A stretch of DNA of 34,967 nucleotides from Sphaeroforma sirkka (Eukaryota; Opisthokonta; Ichthyosporea; Ichthyophonida): assembly GCA_001586965.3 (NCBI GenBank), contig LUCW03000400.1:1-34967 (forward strand), read 5' to 3'. The first letter of the stretch is position 1; every line of letters begins with the position of its first letter. The notes under the pieces are model-generated. The model saw nothing but the letters and a program-made list of their open reading frames with translations. It was not told the origin of the DNA and ran no database searches. The position numbers and the translations under genes are program-made. This document shows, in pieces, positions 22,516-34,185 of this stretch.

Positions 22516-23651
22516 TTCTTAGCCGTTGGCCAACGATATATAGACTACACCGGTCACGTACTGTAAATAAATATTTCAATCCGTATAGGTACGAACCAGA
22601 ACAGCCCAGAAAGCAGGTTCCTTAGCCGTTGGCCAACGATATATAGACTACACCGGTCACGTACTGTAAATAAATATTTCAATCCGTATAGGTACGAACC
22701 AGAACAGCCCAGAAAGCAGGTTCCTTAGCCGTTGGCCAACGATATATAGACTACACCGGTCACGTACTGTAAATAAATATTTCAATCCGTATAGGTACGA
22801 ACCAGAACAGCCCAGAAAGCAGGTTCCTTAGCCGTTGGCCAACGATATATAGACTACACCGGTCACGTACTGTAAATAAATATTTCAATCCGTATAGGTA
22901 CGAACCAGAACAGCCCAGAAAGCAGGTTCCTTAGCCGTTGGCCAACGATATATAGACTACACCGGTCACGTACTGTAAATAAATATTTCAATCCGTATAG
23001 GTACGAACCAGAACAGCCCAGAAAGCAGGTTCCTTAGCCGTTGGCCAACGATATATAGACTACACCGGTCACGTACTGTAAATAAATATTTCAATCCGTA
23101 TAGGTACGAACCAGAACAGCCCAGAAAGCAGGTTCCTTAGCCGTTGGCCAACGATATATAGAGACTACACCGGTCACGTACTGTAAATAAATATTTCAAT
23201 CCGTATAGGTACGAACCAGAACAGCCCAGAAAGCAGGTTCCTTTAGCCGTTGGCCAACGATATATAGACTACACCGGTCACGTACTGTAAATAAATATTT
23301 CAATCCGTATAGGTACGAACCAGAACAGCCCAGAAAGCAGGTTCCTTAGCCGTTGGCCAACGATATATAGACTACACCGGTCACGTACTGTAAATAAATA
23401 TTTCAATCCGTATAGGTACGAACCAGAACAGCCCAGAAAGCAGGTTCCTTAGCCGTTGGCCAACGATATATAGACTACACCGGTCACGTACTGTAAATAA
23501 ATATTTCAATCCGTATAGGTACGAACCAGAACAGCCCAGAAAGCAGGTTTTCTTAGCCGTTGGCCAACGATATATAGACTACACCGGTCACGTACTGTAA
23601 ATAAATATTTCAATCCGTATAGGTACGAACCAGAACAGCCCAGAAAGCAGG
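22516..23651 (+). repeat. Eleven-monomer block, mostly C-class
   Basis: S at 22516, then C copies at 103-bp spacing, one with tatagagactac (+2, 23133), one with ttccttta (+1, 23238), C, C, and a ttttc copy (23548). Confidence 0.85.
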
Positions 23652-23809
23652 TTCCTTAGCCGTTGGCCAACGATATATAGACTACACCGGTCACGTACTG
23701 TAAATAAATAAATACCGTTGACCAACGATATATAGACTACACCGGTCACGTACTGTAAATAAATATTTCAATCCGTATAGGTACGAACCAGAACAGCCCA
23801 GAAAGCAGG
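23652..23809 (+). repeat. Truncated-junction composite (59|9), break at 23714/23715, B marks mostly lost
   Basis: The standard join is present, but the AT stretch has one extra aaat unit, so 63 bp precede it. The second part has A15 only; positions 38 and 49 are canonical (ccggtc, ctgt). Exchange with ordinary monomers after the junction formed would explain this. Confidence 0.9.
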
Positions 23810-25472
23810 TTCCTTAGCCGTTGGCCAACGATATATAGACTACACCGGTCACGTACTGTAAATAAATATTTCAATCCGTATAGGTACGAACCAGAACAGC
23901 CCAGAAAGCAGGTTTCTTAGCCGTTGGCCAACGATATATAGACTACACCGGTCACGTACTGTAAATAAATATTTCAATCCGTATAGGTACGAACCAGAAC
24001 AGCCCAGAAAGCAGGTTCGATATTAGCCGTTGGCCAACGATATATAGACTACACCGGTCACGTACTGTAAATAAATATTTCAATCCGTATAGGTACGAAC
24101 CAGAACAGCCCAGAAAGCAGGTTTCTTAGCCGTTGGCCAACGATATATAGACTACACCGGTCACGTACTGTAAATAAATATTTCAATCCGTATAGGTACG
24201 AACCAGAACAGCCCAGAAAGCAGGTTTCTTAGCCGTTGGCCAACGATATATAGACTACACCGGTCACGTACTGTAAATAAATATTTCAATCCGTATAGGT
24301 ACGAACCAGAACAGCCCAGAAAGCAGGTTCCTTAGCCGTTGGCCAACGATATATAGACTACACCGGTCACGTACCAACGATATATAGACTAAATAAATAT
24401 TTCAATCCGTATAGGTACGAACCAGAACAGCCCAGAAAGCAGGTTCCTTAGCCGTTGGCCAACGATATATAGACTACACCGGTCACGTACTGTAAATAAA
24501 TATTTCAATCCGTATAGGTACGAACCAGAACAGCCCAGAAAGCAGGTTCCTTAGCCGTTGGCCAACGATATATAGACTACACCGGTCACGTACTGTAAAT
24601 AAATATTTCAATCCGTATAGGTACGAACCAGAACAGCCCAGAAAGCAGGTTCCTTAGCCGTTGGCCAACGATATATAGACTACACCGGTCACGTACTGTA
24701 AATAAATATTTCAATCCGTATAGGTACGAACCAGAACAGCCCAGAAAGCAGGTTTCTTAGCCGTTGGCCAACGATATATAGACTACACCGGTCACGTACT
24801 GTAAATAAATATTTCAATCCGTATAGGTACGAACCAGAACAGCCCAGAAAGCAGGTTTCTTAGCCGTTGGCCAACGATATATAGACTACACCGGTCACGT
24901 ACTGTAAATAAATATTTCAATCCGTATAGGTACGAACCAGAACAGCCCAGAAAGCAGGTTCCTTAGCCGTTGGCCAACGATATATAGACTACACCGGTCA
25001 CGTACTGTAAATAAATATTTCAATCCGTATAGGTACGAACCAGAACAGCCCAGAAAGCAGGTTCCTTAGCCGTTGGCCAACGATATATAGACTACACCGG
25101 TCACGTACTGTAAATAAATATTTCAATCCGTATAGGTACGAACCAGAACAGCCCAGAAAGCAGGTTTCTTAGCCGTTGGCCAACGATATATAGACTACAC
25201 CGGTCACGTACTGTAAATAAATATTTCAATCCGTATAGGTACGAACCAGAACAGCCCAGAAAGCAGGTTCCTTAGCCGTTGGCCAACGATATATAGACTA
25301 CACCGGTCACGTACTGTAAATAAATATTTCAATCCGTATAGGTACGAACCAGAACAGCCCAGAAAGCAGGTTCTTAGCCGTTGGCCAACGATATATAGAC
25401 TACACCGGTCACGTACTGTAAATAAATATTTCAATCCGTATAGGTACGAACCAGAACAGCCCAGAAAGCAGG
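23810..25472 (+). repeat. Sixteen-monomer block with one internally rearranged copy
   Basis: C, T, a copy starting ttcgatattag (24016), T, T, then 24328-24443, where cacgtac is followed by a second caacgatatatagact before aaataaat (116 bp, a 13-bp net gain). Then C, C, C, T, T, C, C, T, C, S. Confidence 0.8.
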
Positions 25473-25582
25473 TTCCGTACTGCCAAGCCGTTGACCAACG
25501 ATATATAGACTACACCTGTCACGTACTGTAAATAAATATTTCAATCCGTATAGGTACGAACCAGAACAGCCCAGAAAGCAGG
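25473..25582 (+). repeat. B2-like monomer after a collapsed monomer
   Basis: Only ttc, cgtactg and gccaa (25473-25487) remain between the previous copy and a B monomer beginning ccgttgacc at 25488, with A15, T38 and G49. The gccaagccgttgacc string matches the join at 11259-11272. Confidence 0.85.
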
Positions 25583-28054
25583 TTCCTTAGCCGTTGGCCA
25601 ACGATATATAGACTACACCGGTCACGTACTGTAAATAAATATTTCAATCCGTATAGGTACGAACCAGAACAGCCCAGAAAGCAGGTTCCTTAGCCGTTGG
25701 CCAACGATATATAGACTACACCGGTCACGTACTGTAAATAAATATTTCAATCCGTATAGGTACGAACCAGAACAGCCCAGAAAGCAGGTTTCCTTAGCCG
25801 TTGGCCAACGATATATAGACTACACCGGTCACGTACTGTAAATAAATATTTCAATCCGTATAGGTACGAACCAGAACAGCCCAGAAAGCAGGTTCCTTAG
25901 CCGTTGGCCAACGATATATAGACTACACCGGTCACGTACTGTAAATAAATATTTCAATCCGTATAGGTACGAACCAGAACAGCCCAGAAAGCAGGTTTCT
26001 TAGCCGTTGGCCAACGATATATAGACTACACCGGTCACGTACTGTAAATAAATATTTCAATCCGTATAGGTACGAACCAGAACAGCCCAGAAAGCAGGTT
26101 CCTTAGCCGTTGGCCAACGATATATAGACTACACCGGTCACGTACTGTAAATAAATATTTCAATCCGTATAGGTACGAACCAGAACAGCCCAGAAAGCAG
26201 GTTCCTTAGCCGTTGGCCAACGATATATAGACTACACCGGTCACGTACTGTAAATAAATATTTCAATCCGTATAGGTACGAACCAGAACAGCCCAGAAAG
26301 CAGGTTTCTTAGCCGTTGGCCAACGATATATAGACTACACCGGTCACGTACTGTAAATAAATATTTCAATCCGTATAGGTACGAACCAGAACAGCCCAGA
26401 AAGCAGGTTCCTTAGCCGTTGGCCAACGATATATAGACTACACCGGTCACGTACTGTAAATAAATATTTCAATCCGTATAGGTACGAACCAGAACAGCCC
26501 AGAAAGCAGGTTCCTTAGCCGTTGGCCAACGATATATAGACTACACCGGTCACGTACTGTAAATAAATATTTCAATCCGTATAGGTACGAACCAGAACAG
26601 CCCAGAAAGCAGGTTCCTTAGCCGTTGGCCAACGATATATAGACTACACCGGTCACGTACTGTAAATAAATATTTCAATCCGTATAGGTACGAACCAGAA
26701 CAGCCCAGAAAGCAGGTTCCTTAGCCGTTGACCAACGATATATAGACTACACCGGTCACGTACTGTAAATAAATATTTCAATCCGTATAGGTACGAACCA
26801 GAACAGCCCAGAAAGCAGGTTCCTTAGCCGTTGGCCAACGATATATAGACTACACCGGTCACGTACTGTAAATAAATATTTCAATCCGTATAGGTACGAA
26901 CCAGAACAGCCCAGAAAGCAGGTTCCTTAGCCGTTGGCCAACGATATATAGACTACACCGGTCACGTACTGTAAATAAATATTTCAATCCGTATAGGTAC
27001 GAACCAGAACAGCCCAGAAAGCAGGTTCCTTAGCCGTTGGCCAACGATATATAGACTACACCGGTCACGTACTGTAAATAAATATTTCAATCCGTATAGG
27101 TACGAACCAGAACAGCCCAGAAAGCAGGTTCCTTAGCCGTTGGCCAACGATATATAGACTACACCGGTCACGTACTGTAAATAAATATTTCAATCCGTAT
27201 AGGTACGAACCAGAACAGCCCAGAAAGCAGGTTCCTTAGCCGTTGGCCAACGATATATAGACTACACCGGTCACGTACTGTAAATAAATATTTCAACCGT
27301 ATAGGTACGAACCAGAACAGCCCAGAAAGCAGGTTCCTTAGCCGTTGGCCAACGATATATAGACTACACCGGTCACGTACTGTAAATAAATATTTCAATC
27401 CGTATAGGTACGAACCAGAACAGCCCAGAAAGCAGGTTCCTTAGCCGTTGGCCAACGATATATAGACTACACCGGTCACGTACTGTAAATAAATATTTCA
27501 ATCCGTATAGGTACGAACCAGAACAGCCCAGAAAGCAGGTTTCTTAGCCGTTGGCCAACGATATATAGACTACACCGGTCACGTACTGTAAATAAATATT
27601 TCAATCCGTATAGGTACGAACCAGAACAGCCCAGAAAGCAGGTTTCTTAGCCGTTGGCCAACGATATATAGACTACACCGGTCACGTACTGTAAATAAAT
27701 ATTTCAATCCGTATAGGTACGAACCAGAACAGCCCAGAAAGCAGGTTCCTTAGCCGTTGGCCAACGATATATAGACTACACCGGTCACGTACTGTAAATA
27801 AATATTTCAATCCGTATAGGTACGAACCAGAACAGCCCAGAAAGCAGGTTCCTTAGCCGTTGACCAACGATATATAGACTACACCGGTCACGTACTGTAA
27901 ATAAATATTTCAATCCGTATAGGTACGAACCAGAACAGCCCAGAAAGCAGGTTTCTTAGCCGTTGGCCAACGATATATAGACTACACCGGTCACGTACTG
28001 TAAATAAATATTTCAATCCGTATAGGTACGAACCAGAACAGCCCAGAAAGCAGG
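25583..28054 (+). repeat. Twenty-four-monomer block
   Basis: C, C, tttcc (25789), C, T, C, C, T, C, C, C, C-GACC (26717), then C copies to 27232 (102 bp, ttcaaccgt), C, C, T, T, C, C-GACC (27849), T (27952). The final GACC-T order again precedes a B-like join. Confidence 0.85.
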
Positions 28055-28168
28055 TTTCCTTAGCCGTTGGCCAACGATATATAGACTACACCCGTACACA
28101 CCTGTCACGTACTGTAAATAAATATTTCAATCCGTATAGGTACGAACCAGAACAGCCCAGAAAGCAGG
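28055..28168 (+). repeat. Chimeric monomer joining canonical 5' part to B-like 3' part
   Basis: A tttcc-class copy with GGCC runs to gactacaccc, then gtacaca, then cctgtcacgtactg (T38, G49). The crossover lies inside the ctacacc segment with about 10 extra bases. It fills a junction position after GACC-T but uses a different breakpoint. Confidence 0.8.
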
Positions 28169-28784
28169 TTCCTTAGCCGTTGGCCAACGATATATAGACT
28201 ACACCGGTCACGTACTGTAAATAAATATTTCAATCCGTATAGGTACGAACCAGAACAGCCCAGAAAGCAGGTTTCTTAGCCGTTGGCCAACGATATATAG
28301 ACTACACCGGTCACGTACTGTAAATAAATATTTCAATCCGTATAGGTACGAACCAGAACAGCCCAGAAAGCAGGTTCTTAGCCGTTGGCCAACGATATAT
28401 AGACTACAACGGTCACGTACTGTAAATAAATATTTCAATCCGTATAGGTACGAACCAGAACAGCCCAGAAAGCAGGTTCCTTAGCCGTTGGCCAACGATA
28501 TATAGACTACACCGGTCACGTACTGTAAATAAATATTTCAATCCGTATAGGTACGAACCAGAACAGCCCAGAAAGCAGGTTCTTAGCCGTTGGCCAACGA
28601 TATATAGACTACACCGGTCACGTACTGTAAATAAATATTTCAATCCGTATAGGTACGAACCAGAACAGCCCAGAAAGCAGGTTCCTTAGCCGTTGGCCAA
28701 CGATATATAGACTACACCGGTCACGTACTGTAAATAAATATTTCAATCCGTATAGGTACGAACCAGAACAGCCCAGAAAGCAGG
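28169..28784 (+). repeat. Six-monomer block with S-class copies
   Basis: C, T, S, C, S, C at 28169, 28272, 28375, 28477, 28580 and 28682. The copy at 28375 has ctacaacggtc, one of the few isolated substitutions in the window. The two S copies sustain two spurious 76-codon frames. Confidence 0.85.
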
Positions 28785-28913
28785 TTTCTTAGCCGTTGGC
28801 CAACGATATATAGTAAATAAATACTGCTGACCAACATAGACTACACCGGTCACGTACTGTAAATAAATATTTCAATCCGTATAGGTACGAACCAGAACAG
28901 CCCAGAAAGCAGG
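28785..28913 (+). repeat. Diverged truncated-junction composite, break at 28823/28824
   Basis: A T-class copy jumps from atatatag to taaataaata (20 bp lost), then joins ctgctgaccaacatagac, a changed form of ccgttgaccaac. The layout is that of the recurrent junction with extra losses. Confidence 0.75.
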
Positions 28914-29636
28914 TTCCTTAGCCGTTGGCCAACGATATATAGACTACACCGGTCACGTACTGTAAATAAATATTTCAATCCGTATAGGTACGAACCAGAA
29001 CAGCCCAGAAAGCAGGTTCCTCTTAGCCGTTGGCCAACGATATATAGACTACACCGGTCACGTACTGTAAATAAATATTTCAATCCGTATAGGTACGAAC
29101 CAGAACAGCCCAGAAAGCAGGTTCCTTAGCCGTTGGCCAACGATATATAGACTACACCGGTCACGTACTGTAAATAAATATTTCAATCCGTATAGGTACG
29201 AACCAGAACAGCCCAGAAAGCAGGTTCCTTAGCCGTTGGCCAACGATATATAGACTACACCGGTCACGTACTGTAAATAAATATTTCAATCCGTATAGGT
29301 ACGAACCAGAACAGCCCAGAAAGCAGGTTCCTTAGCCGTTGGCCAACGATATATAGACTACACCGGTCACGTACTGTAAATAAATATTTCAATCCGTATA
29401 GGTACGAACCAGAACAGCCCAGAAAGCAGGTTTCTTAGCCGTTGGCCAACGATATATAGACTACACCGGTCACGTACTGTAAATAAATATTTCAATCCGT
29501 ATAGGTACGAACCAGAACAGCCCAGAAAGCAGGTTCCTTAGCCGTTGGCCAACGATATATAGACTACACCGGTCACGTACTGTAAATAAATATTTCAATC
29601 CGTATAGGTACGAACCAGAACAGCCCAGAAAGCAGG
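28914..29636 (+). repeat. Seven-monomer block
   Basis: C, then ttcctctta (29017, 105 bp), C, C, C, T, C. It leads to the fourth ctatc monomer. Confidence 0.85.
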
Positions 29637-29847
29637 TTCCTTAGCCGTTGACCAACGATATATAGACTACACCTATCACGTACTGTAAATAAATATTTCA
29701 ATCCGTATAGGTACGAACCAGAACAGCCCAGAAAGCAGGTTTCTTAGCCGTTGGCCAACGATATATAGACTACACCGGTCACGTACTGTAAATAAATATT
29801 TCAATCCGTATAGGTACGAACCAGAACAGCCCAGAAAGCAAAGCAGG
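29637..29847 (+). repeat. 'ctatc' variant monomer (copy 4) plus T-class monomer
   Basis: C-class ctatc copy at 29637-29739 with G15A, G38T and G39A, followed by a T-class copy from 29740 whose end has a 5-bp duplication (agcaaagcagg). Confidence 0.88.
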
Positions 29848-29990
29848 TTGGCCAACGATATATAGACTACACCGGTCACGTACTGTAAATAAATACCGTT
29901 GACCAACGATATATAGACTACACCTGTCACGTACTTTAAATAAATATTTCAATCCGTATAGGTACGAACCAGAACAGCCCAGAAAGCAGG
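29848..29990 (+). repeat. Truncated-junction composite, break at 29895/29896
   Basis: The 5' monomer starts at position 12 (ttggccaac), so it lacks its first 11 bases, and runs to position 59. The B part is the exact 95 bp with A15, T38 and T49. Preceded by ctatc and T copies. Confidence 0.92.
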
Positions 29991-32051
29991 TTCCTTAGCC
30001 GTTGGCCAACGATATATAGACTACACCGGTCACGTACTGTAAATAAATATTTCAATCCGTATAGGTACGAACCAGAACAGCCCAGAAAGCAGGTTCCTTA
30101 GCCGTTGGCCAACGATATATAGACTACACCGGTCACGTACTGTAAATAAATATTTCAATCCGTATAGGTACGAACCAGAACAGCCCAGAAAGCAGGTTTC
30201 TTAGCCGTTGGCCAACGATATATAGACTACACCGGTCACGTACTGTAAATAAATATTTCAATCCGTATAGGTACGAACCAGAACAGCCCAGAAAGCAGGT
30301 TTCTTAGCCGTTGGCCAACGATATATAGACTACACCGGTCACGTACTGTAAATAAATATTTCAATCCGTATAGGTACGAACCAGAACAGCCCAGAAAGCA
30401 GGTTCCTTAGCCGTTGGCCAACGATATATAGACTACACCGGTCACGTACTGTAAATAAATATTTCAATCCGTATAGGTACGAACCAGAACAGCCCAGAAA
30501 GCAGGTTCCTTAGCCGTTGGCCAACGATATATAGACTACACCGGTCACGTACTGTAAATAAATATTTCAATCCGTATAGGTACGAACCAGAACAGCCCAG
30601 AAAGCAGGTTCCTTAGCCGTTGGCCAACGATATATAGACTACACCGGTCACGTACTGTAAATAAATATTTCAATCCGTATAGGTACGAACCAGAACAGCC
30701 CAGAAAGCAGGTTCCTTAGCCGTTGGCCAACGATATATAGACTACACCGGTCACGTACTGTAAATAAATATTTCAATCCGTATAGGTACGAACCAGAACA
30801 GCCCAGAAAGCAGGTTCCTTAGCCGTTGGCCAACGATATATAGACTACACCGGTCACGTACTGTAAATAAATATTTCAATCCGTATAGGTACGAACCAGA
30901 ACAGCCCAGAAAGCAGGTTCCTTAGCCGTTGGCCAACGATATATAGACTACACCGGTCACGTACTGTAAATAAATATTTCAATCCGTATAGGTACGAACC
31001 AGAACAGCCCAGAAAGCAGGTTCCTTAGCCGTTGGCCAACGATATATAGACTACACCGGTCACGTACTGTAAATAAATATTTCAATCCGTATAGGTACGA
31101 ACCAGAACAGCCCAGAAAGCAGGTTCCTTAGCCGTTGGCCAACGATATATAGACTACACCGGTCACGTACTGTAAATAAATATTTCAATCCGTATAGGTA
31201 CGAACCAGAACAGCCCAGAAAGCAGGTTCCTTAGCCGTTGGCCAACGATATATAGACTACACCGGTCACGTACTGTAAATAAATATTTCAATCCGTATAG
31301 GTACGAACCAGAACAGCCCAGAAAGCAGGTTCTTTAGCCGTTGGCCAACGATATATAGACTACACCGGTCACGTACTGTAAATAAATATTTCAATCCGTA
31401 TAGGTACGAACCAGAACAGCCCAGAAAGCAGGTTCCTTAGCCGTTGGCCAACGATATATAGACTACACCGGTCACGTACTGTAAATAAATATTTCAATCC
31501 GTATAGGTACGAACCAGAACAGCCCAGAAAGCAGGTTCCTTAGCCGTTGGCCAACGATATATAGACTACACCGGTCACGTACTGTAAATAAATATTTCAA
31601 TCCGTATAGGTACGAACCAGAACAGCCCAGAAAGCAGGTTCCTTAGCCGTTGGCCAACGATATATAGACTACACCCGGTCACGTACTGTAAATAAATATT
31701 TCAATCCGTATAGGTACGAACCAGAACAGCCCAGAAAGCAGGTTCCTTAGCCGTTGGCCAACGATATATAGACTACACCGGTCACGTACTGTAAATAAAT
31801 ATTTCAATCCGTATAGGTACGAACCAGAACAGCCCAGAAAGCAGGTTCCTTAGCCGTTGGCCAACGATATATAGACTACACCGGTCACGTACTGTAAATA
31901 AATATTTCAATCCGTATAGGTACGAACCAGAACAGCCCAGAAAGCAGGTTTCTTAGCCGTTGGCCAACGATATATAGACTACACCGGTCACGTACTGTAA
32001 ATAAATATTTCAATCCGTATAGGTACGAACCAGAACAGCCCAGAAAGCAGG
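29991..32051 (+). repeat. Highly homogeneous block, 20 monomers
   Basis: C, C, T, T, then from 30403 nine consecutive exact C-class copies to 31330 (ttcttt), then C, C, C (+1, cccggtc, 31639), C, C, T (31949). After 20143-22408 this is the second most uniform region. Confidence 0.9.
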
Positions 32052-32205
32052 TTCCTTAGCCGTTGGCCAACGATATATAGACTACACCGGTCACGTACTG
32101 TAAATAAATACCGTTGACCAACGATATATAGACTACACCTGTCACGTACTTTAAATAAATATTTCAATCCGTATAGGTACGAACCAGAACAGCCCAGAAA
32201 GCAGG
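32052..32205 (+). repeat. Truncated-junction composite (59|9), break at 32110/32111
   Basis: Exactly 154 bp with C-class positions 1-59 and B positions 9-103 (A15, T38, T49). This is the last junction in the window; none follows in the remaining 2.8 kb. Confidence 0.95.
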
Positions 32206-34125
32206 TTCCTTAGCCGTTGGCCAACGATATATAGACTACACCGGTCACGTACTGTAAATAAATATTTCAATCCGTATAGGTACGAACCAGAACAGCCCAG
32301 AAAGCAGGTTTCTTAGCCGTTGGCCAACGATATATAGACTACACCGGTCACGTACTGTAAATAAATATTTCAATCCGTATAGGTACGAACCAGAACAGCC
32401 CAGAAAGCAGGTTCCTTAGCCGTTGGCCAACGATATATAGACTACACCGGTCACGTACTGTAAATAAATATTTCAATCCGTATAGGTACGAACCAGAACA
32501 GCCCAGAAAGCAGGTTCCTTAGCCGTTGGCCAACGATATATAGACTACACCGGTCACGTACTGTAAATAAATATTTCAATCCGTATAGGTACGAACCAGA
32601 ACAGCCCAGAAAGCAGGTTCCTTAGCCGTTGGCCAACGATATATAGACTACACCGGTCACGTACTGTAAATAAATATTTCAATCCGTATAGGTACGAACC
32701 AGAACAGCCCAGAAAGCAGGTTCCTTAGCCGTTGGCCAACGATATATAGACTACACCGGTCACGTACTGTAAATAAATATTTCAATCCGTATAGGTACGA
32801 ACCAGAACAGCCCAGAAAGCAGGTTCCTTAGCCGTTGGCCAACGATATATAGACTACACCGGTCACGTACTGTAAATAAATATTTCAATCCGTATAGGTA
32901 CGAACCAGAACAGCCCAGAAAGCAGGTTTCTTAGCCGTTGGCCAACGATATATAGACTACACCGGTCACGTACTGTAAATAAATATTTCAATCCGTATAG
33001 GTACGAACCAGAACAGCCCAGAAAGCAGGTTCCTTAGCCGTTGGCCAACGATATATAGACTACACCGGTCACGTACTGTAAATAAATATTTCAATCCGTA
33101 TAGGTACGAACCAGAACAGCCCAGAAAGCAGGTTTCTTAGCCGTTGGCCAACGATATATAGACTACACCGGTCACGTACTGTAAATAAATATTTCAATCC
33201 GTATAGGTACGAACCAGAACAGCCCAGAAAGCAGGTTCCTTAGCCGTTGGCCAACGATATATAGACTACACCGGTCACGTACTGTAAATAAATATTTCAA
33301 TCCGTGTATAGGTACGAACCAGAACAGCCCAGAAAGCAGGTTCCTTAGCCGTTGGCCAACGATATATAGACTACACCGGTCACGTACTGTAAATAAATAT
33401 TTCAATCCGTATAGGTACGAACCAGAACAGCCCAGAAAGCAGGTTCCTTAGCCGTTGGCCAACGATATATAGACTACACCGGTCACGTACTGTAAATAAA
33501 TATTTCAATCCGTATAGGTACGAACCAGAACAGCCCAGAAAGCAGGTTCCTTAGCCGTTGGCCAACGATATATAGACTACACCGGTCACGTACTGTAAAT
33601 AAATATTTCAATCCGTATAGGTACGAACCAGAACAGCCCAGAAAGCAGGTTCCTTAGCCGTTGGCCAACGATATATAGACTACACCGGTCACGTACTGTA
33701 AATAAATATTTCAATCCGTATAGGTACGAACCAGAACAGCCCAGAAAGCAGGTTTCTTAGCCGTTGGCCAACGATATATAGACTACACCGGTCACGTACT
33801 GTAAATAAATATTTCAATCCGTATAGGTACGAACCAGAACAGCCCAGAAAGCAGGTTCCTTAGCCGTTGGCCAACGATATATAGACTACACCGGTCACGT
33901 ACTGTAAATAAATATTTCAATCCGTATAGGTACGAACCAGAACAGCCCAGAAAGCAGGTTCCTTAGCCGTTGGCCAACGATATATAGACTACACCGGTCA
34001 CGTACTGTAAATAAATATTTCAATCCGTATAGGTACGAACCAGAACAGCCCAGAAAGCAGGTTTCTTAGCCGTTGGCCAACGATATATAGACTACACCGG
34101 TCACGTACTGTAAATAAATATTTCA
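32206..34125 (+). repeat. Nineteen-monomer block
   Basis: C, T, C, C, C, C, C, T, C, T, C (+2, ccgtgtatagg), C, C, C, C, T, C, C, T. The five from 32721 are C-C-T-C-T, one more instance of the pentamer order but not tandemly repeated here. Confidence 0.85.
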
Positions 34126-34185
34126 ATCCGTAGGTACGAACCAGAGGTAAAGCAGGAACCAGAACAGCCCAGCCCAGAAAGCAGG
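34126..34185 (+). repeat. Scrambled monomer end
   Basis: After a 2-bp loss (ccgtaggtacg) the sequence reads accagaggtaaagcagg, then a second aaccagaacagcccag, then cccagaaagcagg. The 3' quarter of the monomer is present nearly twice. Confidence 0.8.

Noticed and set aside
1427-32205. A fixed-length higher-order repeat defined by the B junctions
   Set aside because: Exact-junction spacing ranges from 960 to 6,181 bp and does not settle on one multiple, so the junctions mark dispersed blocks and not a regular unit.
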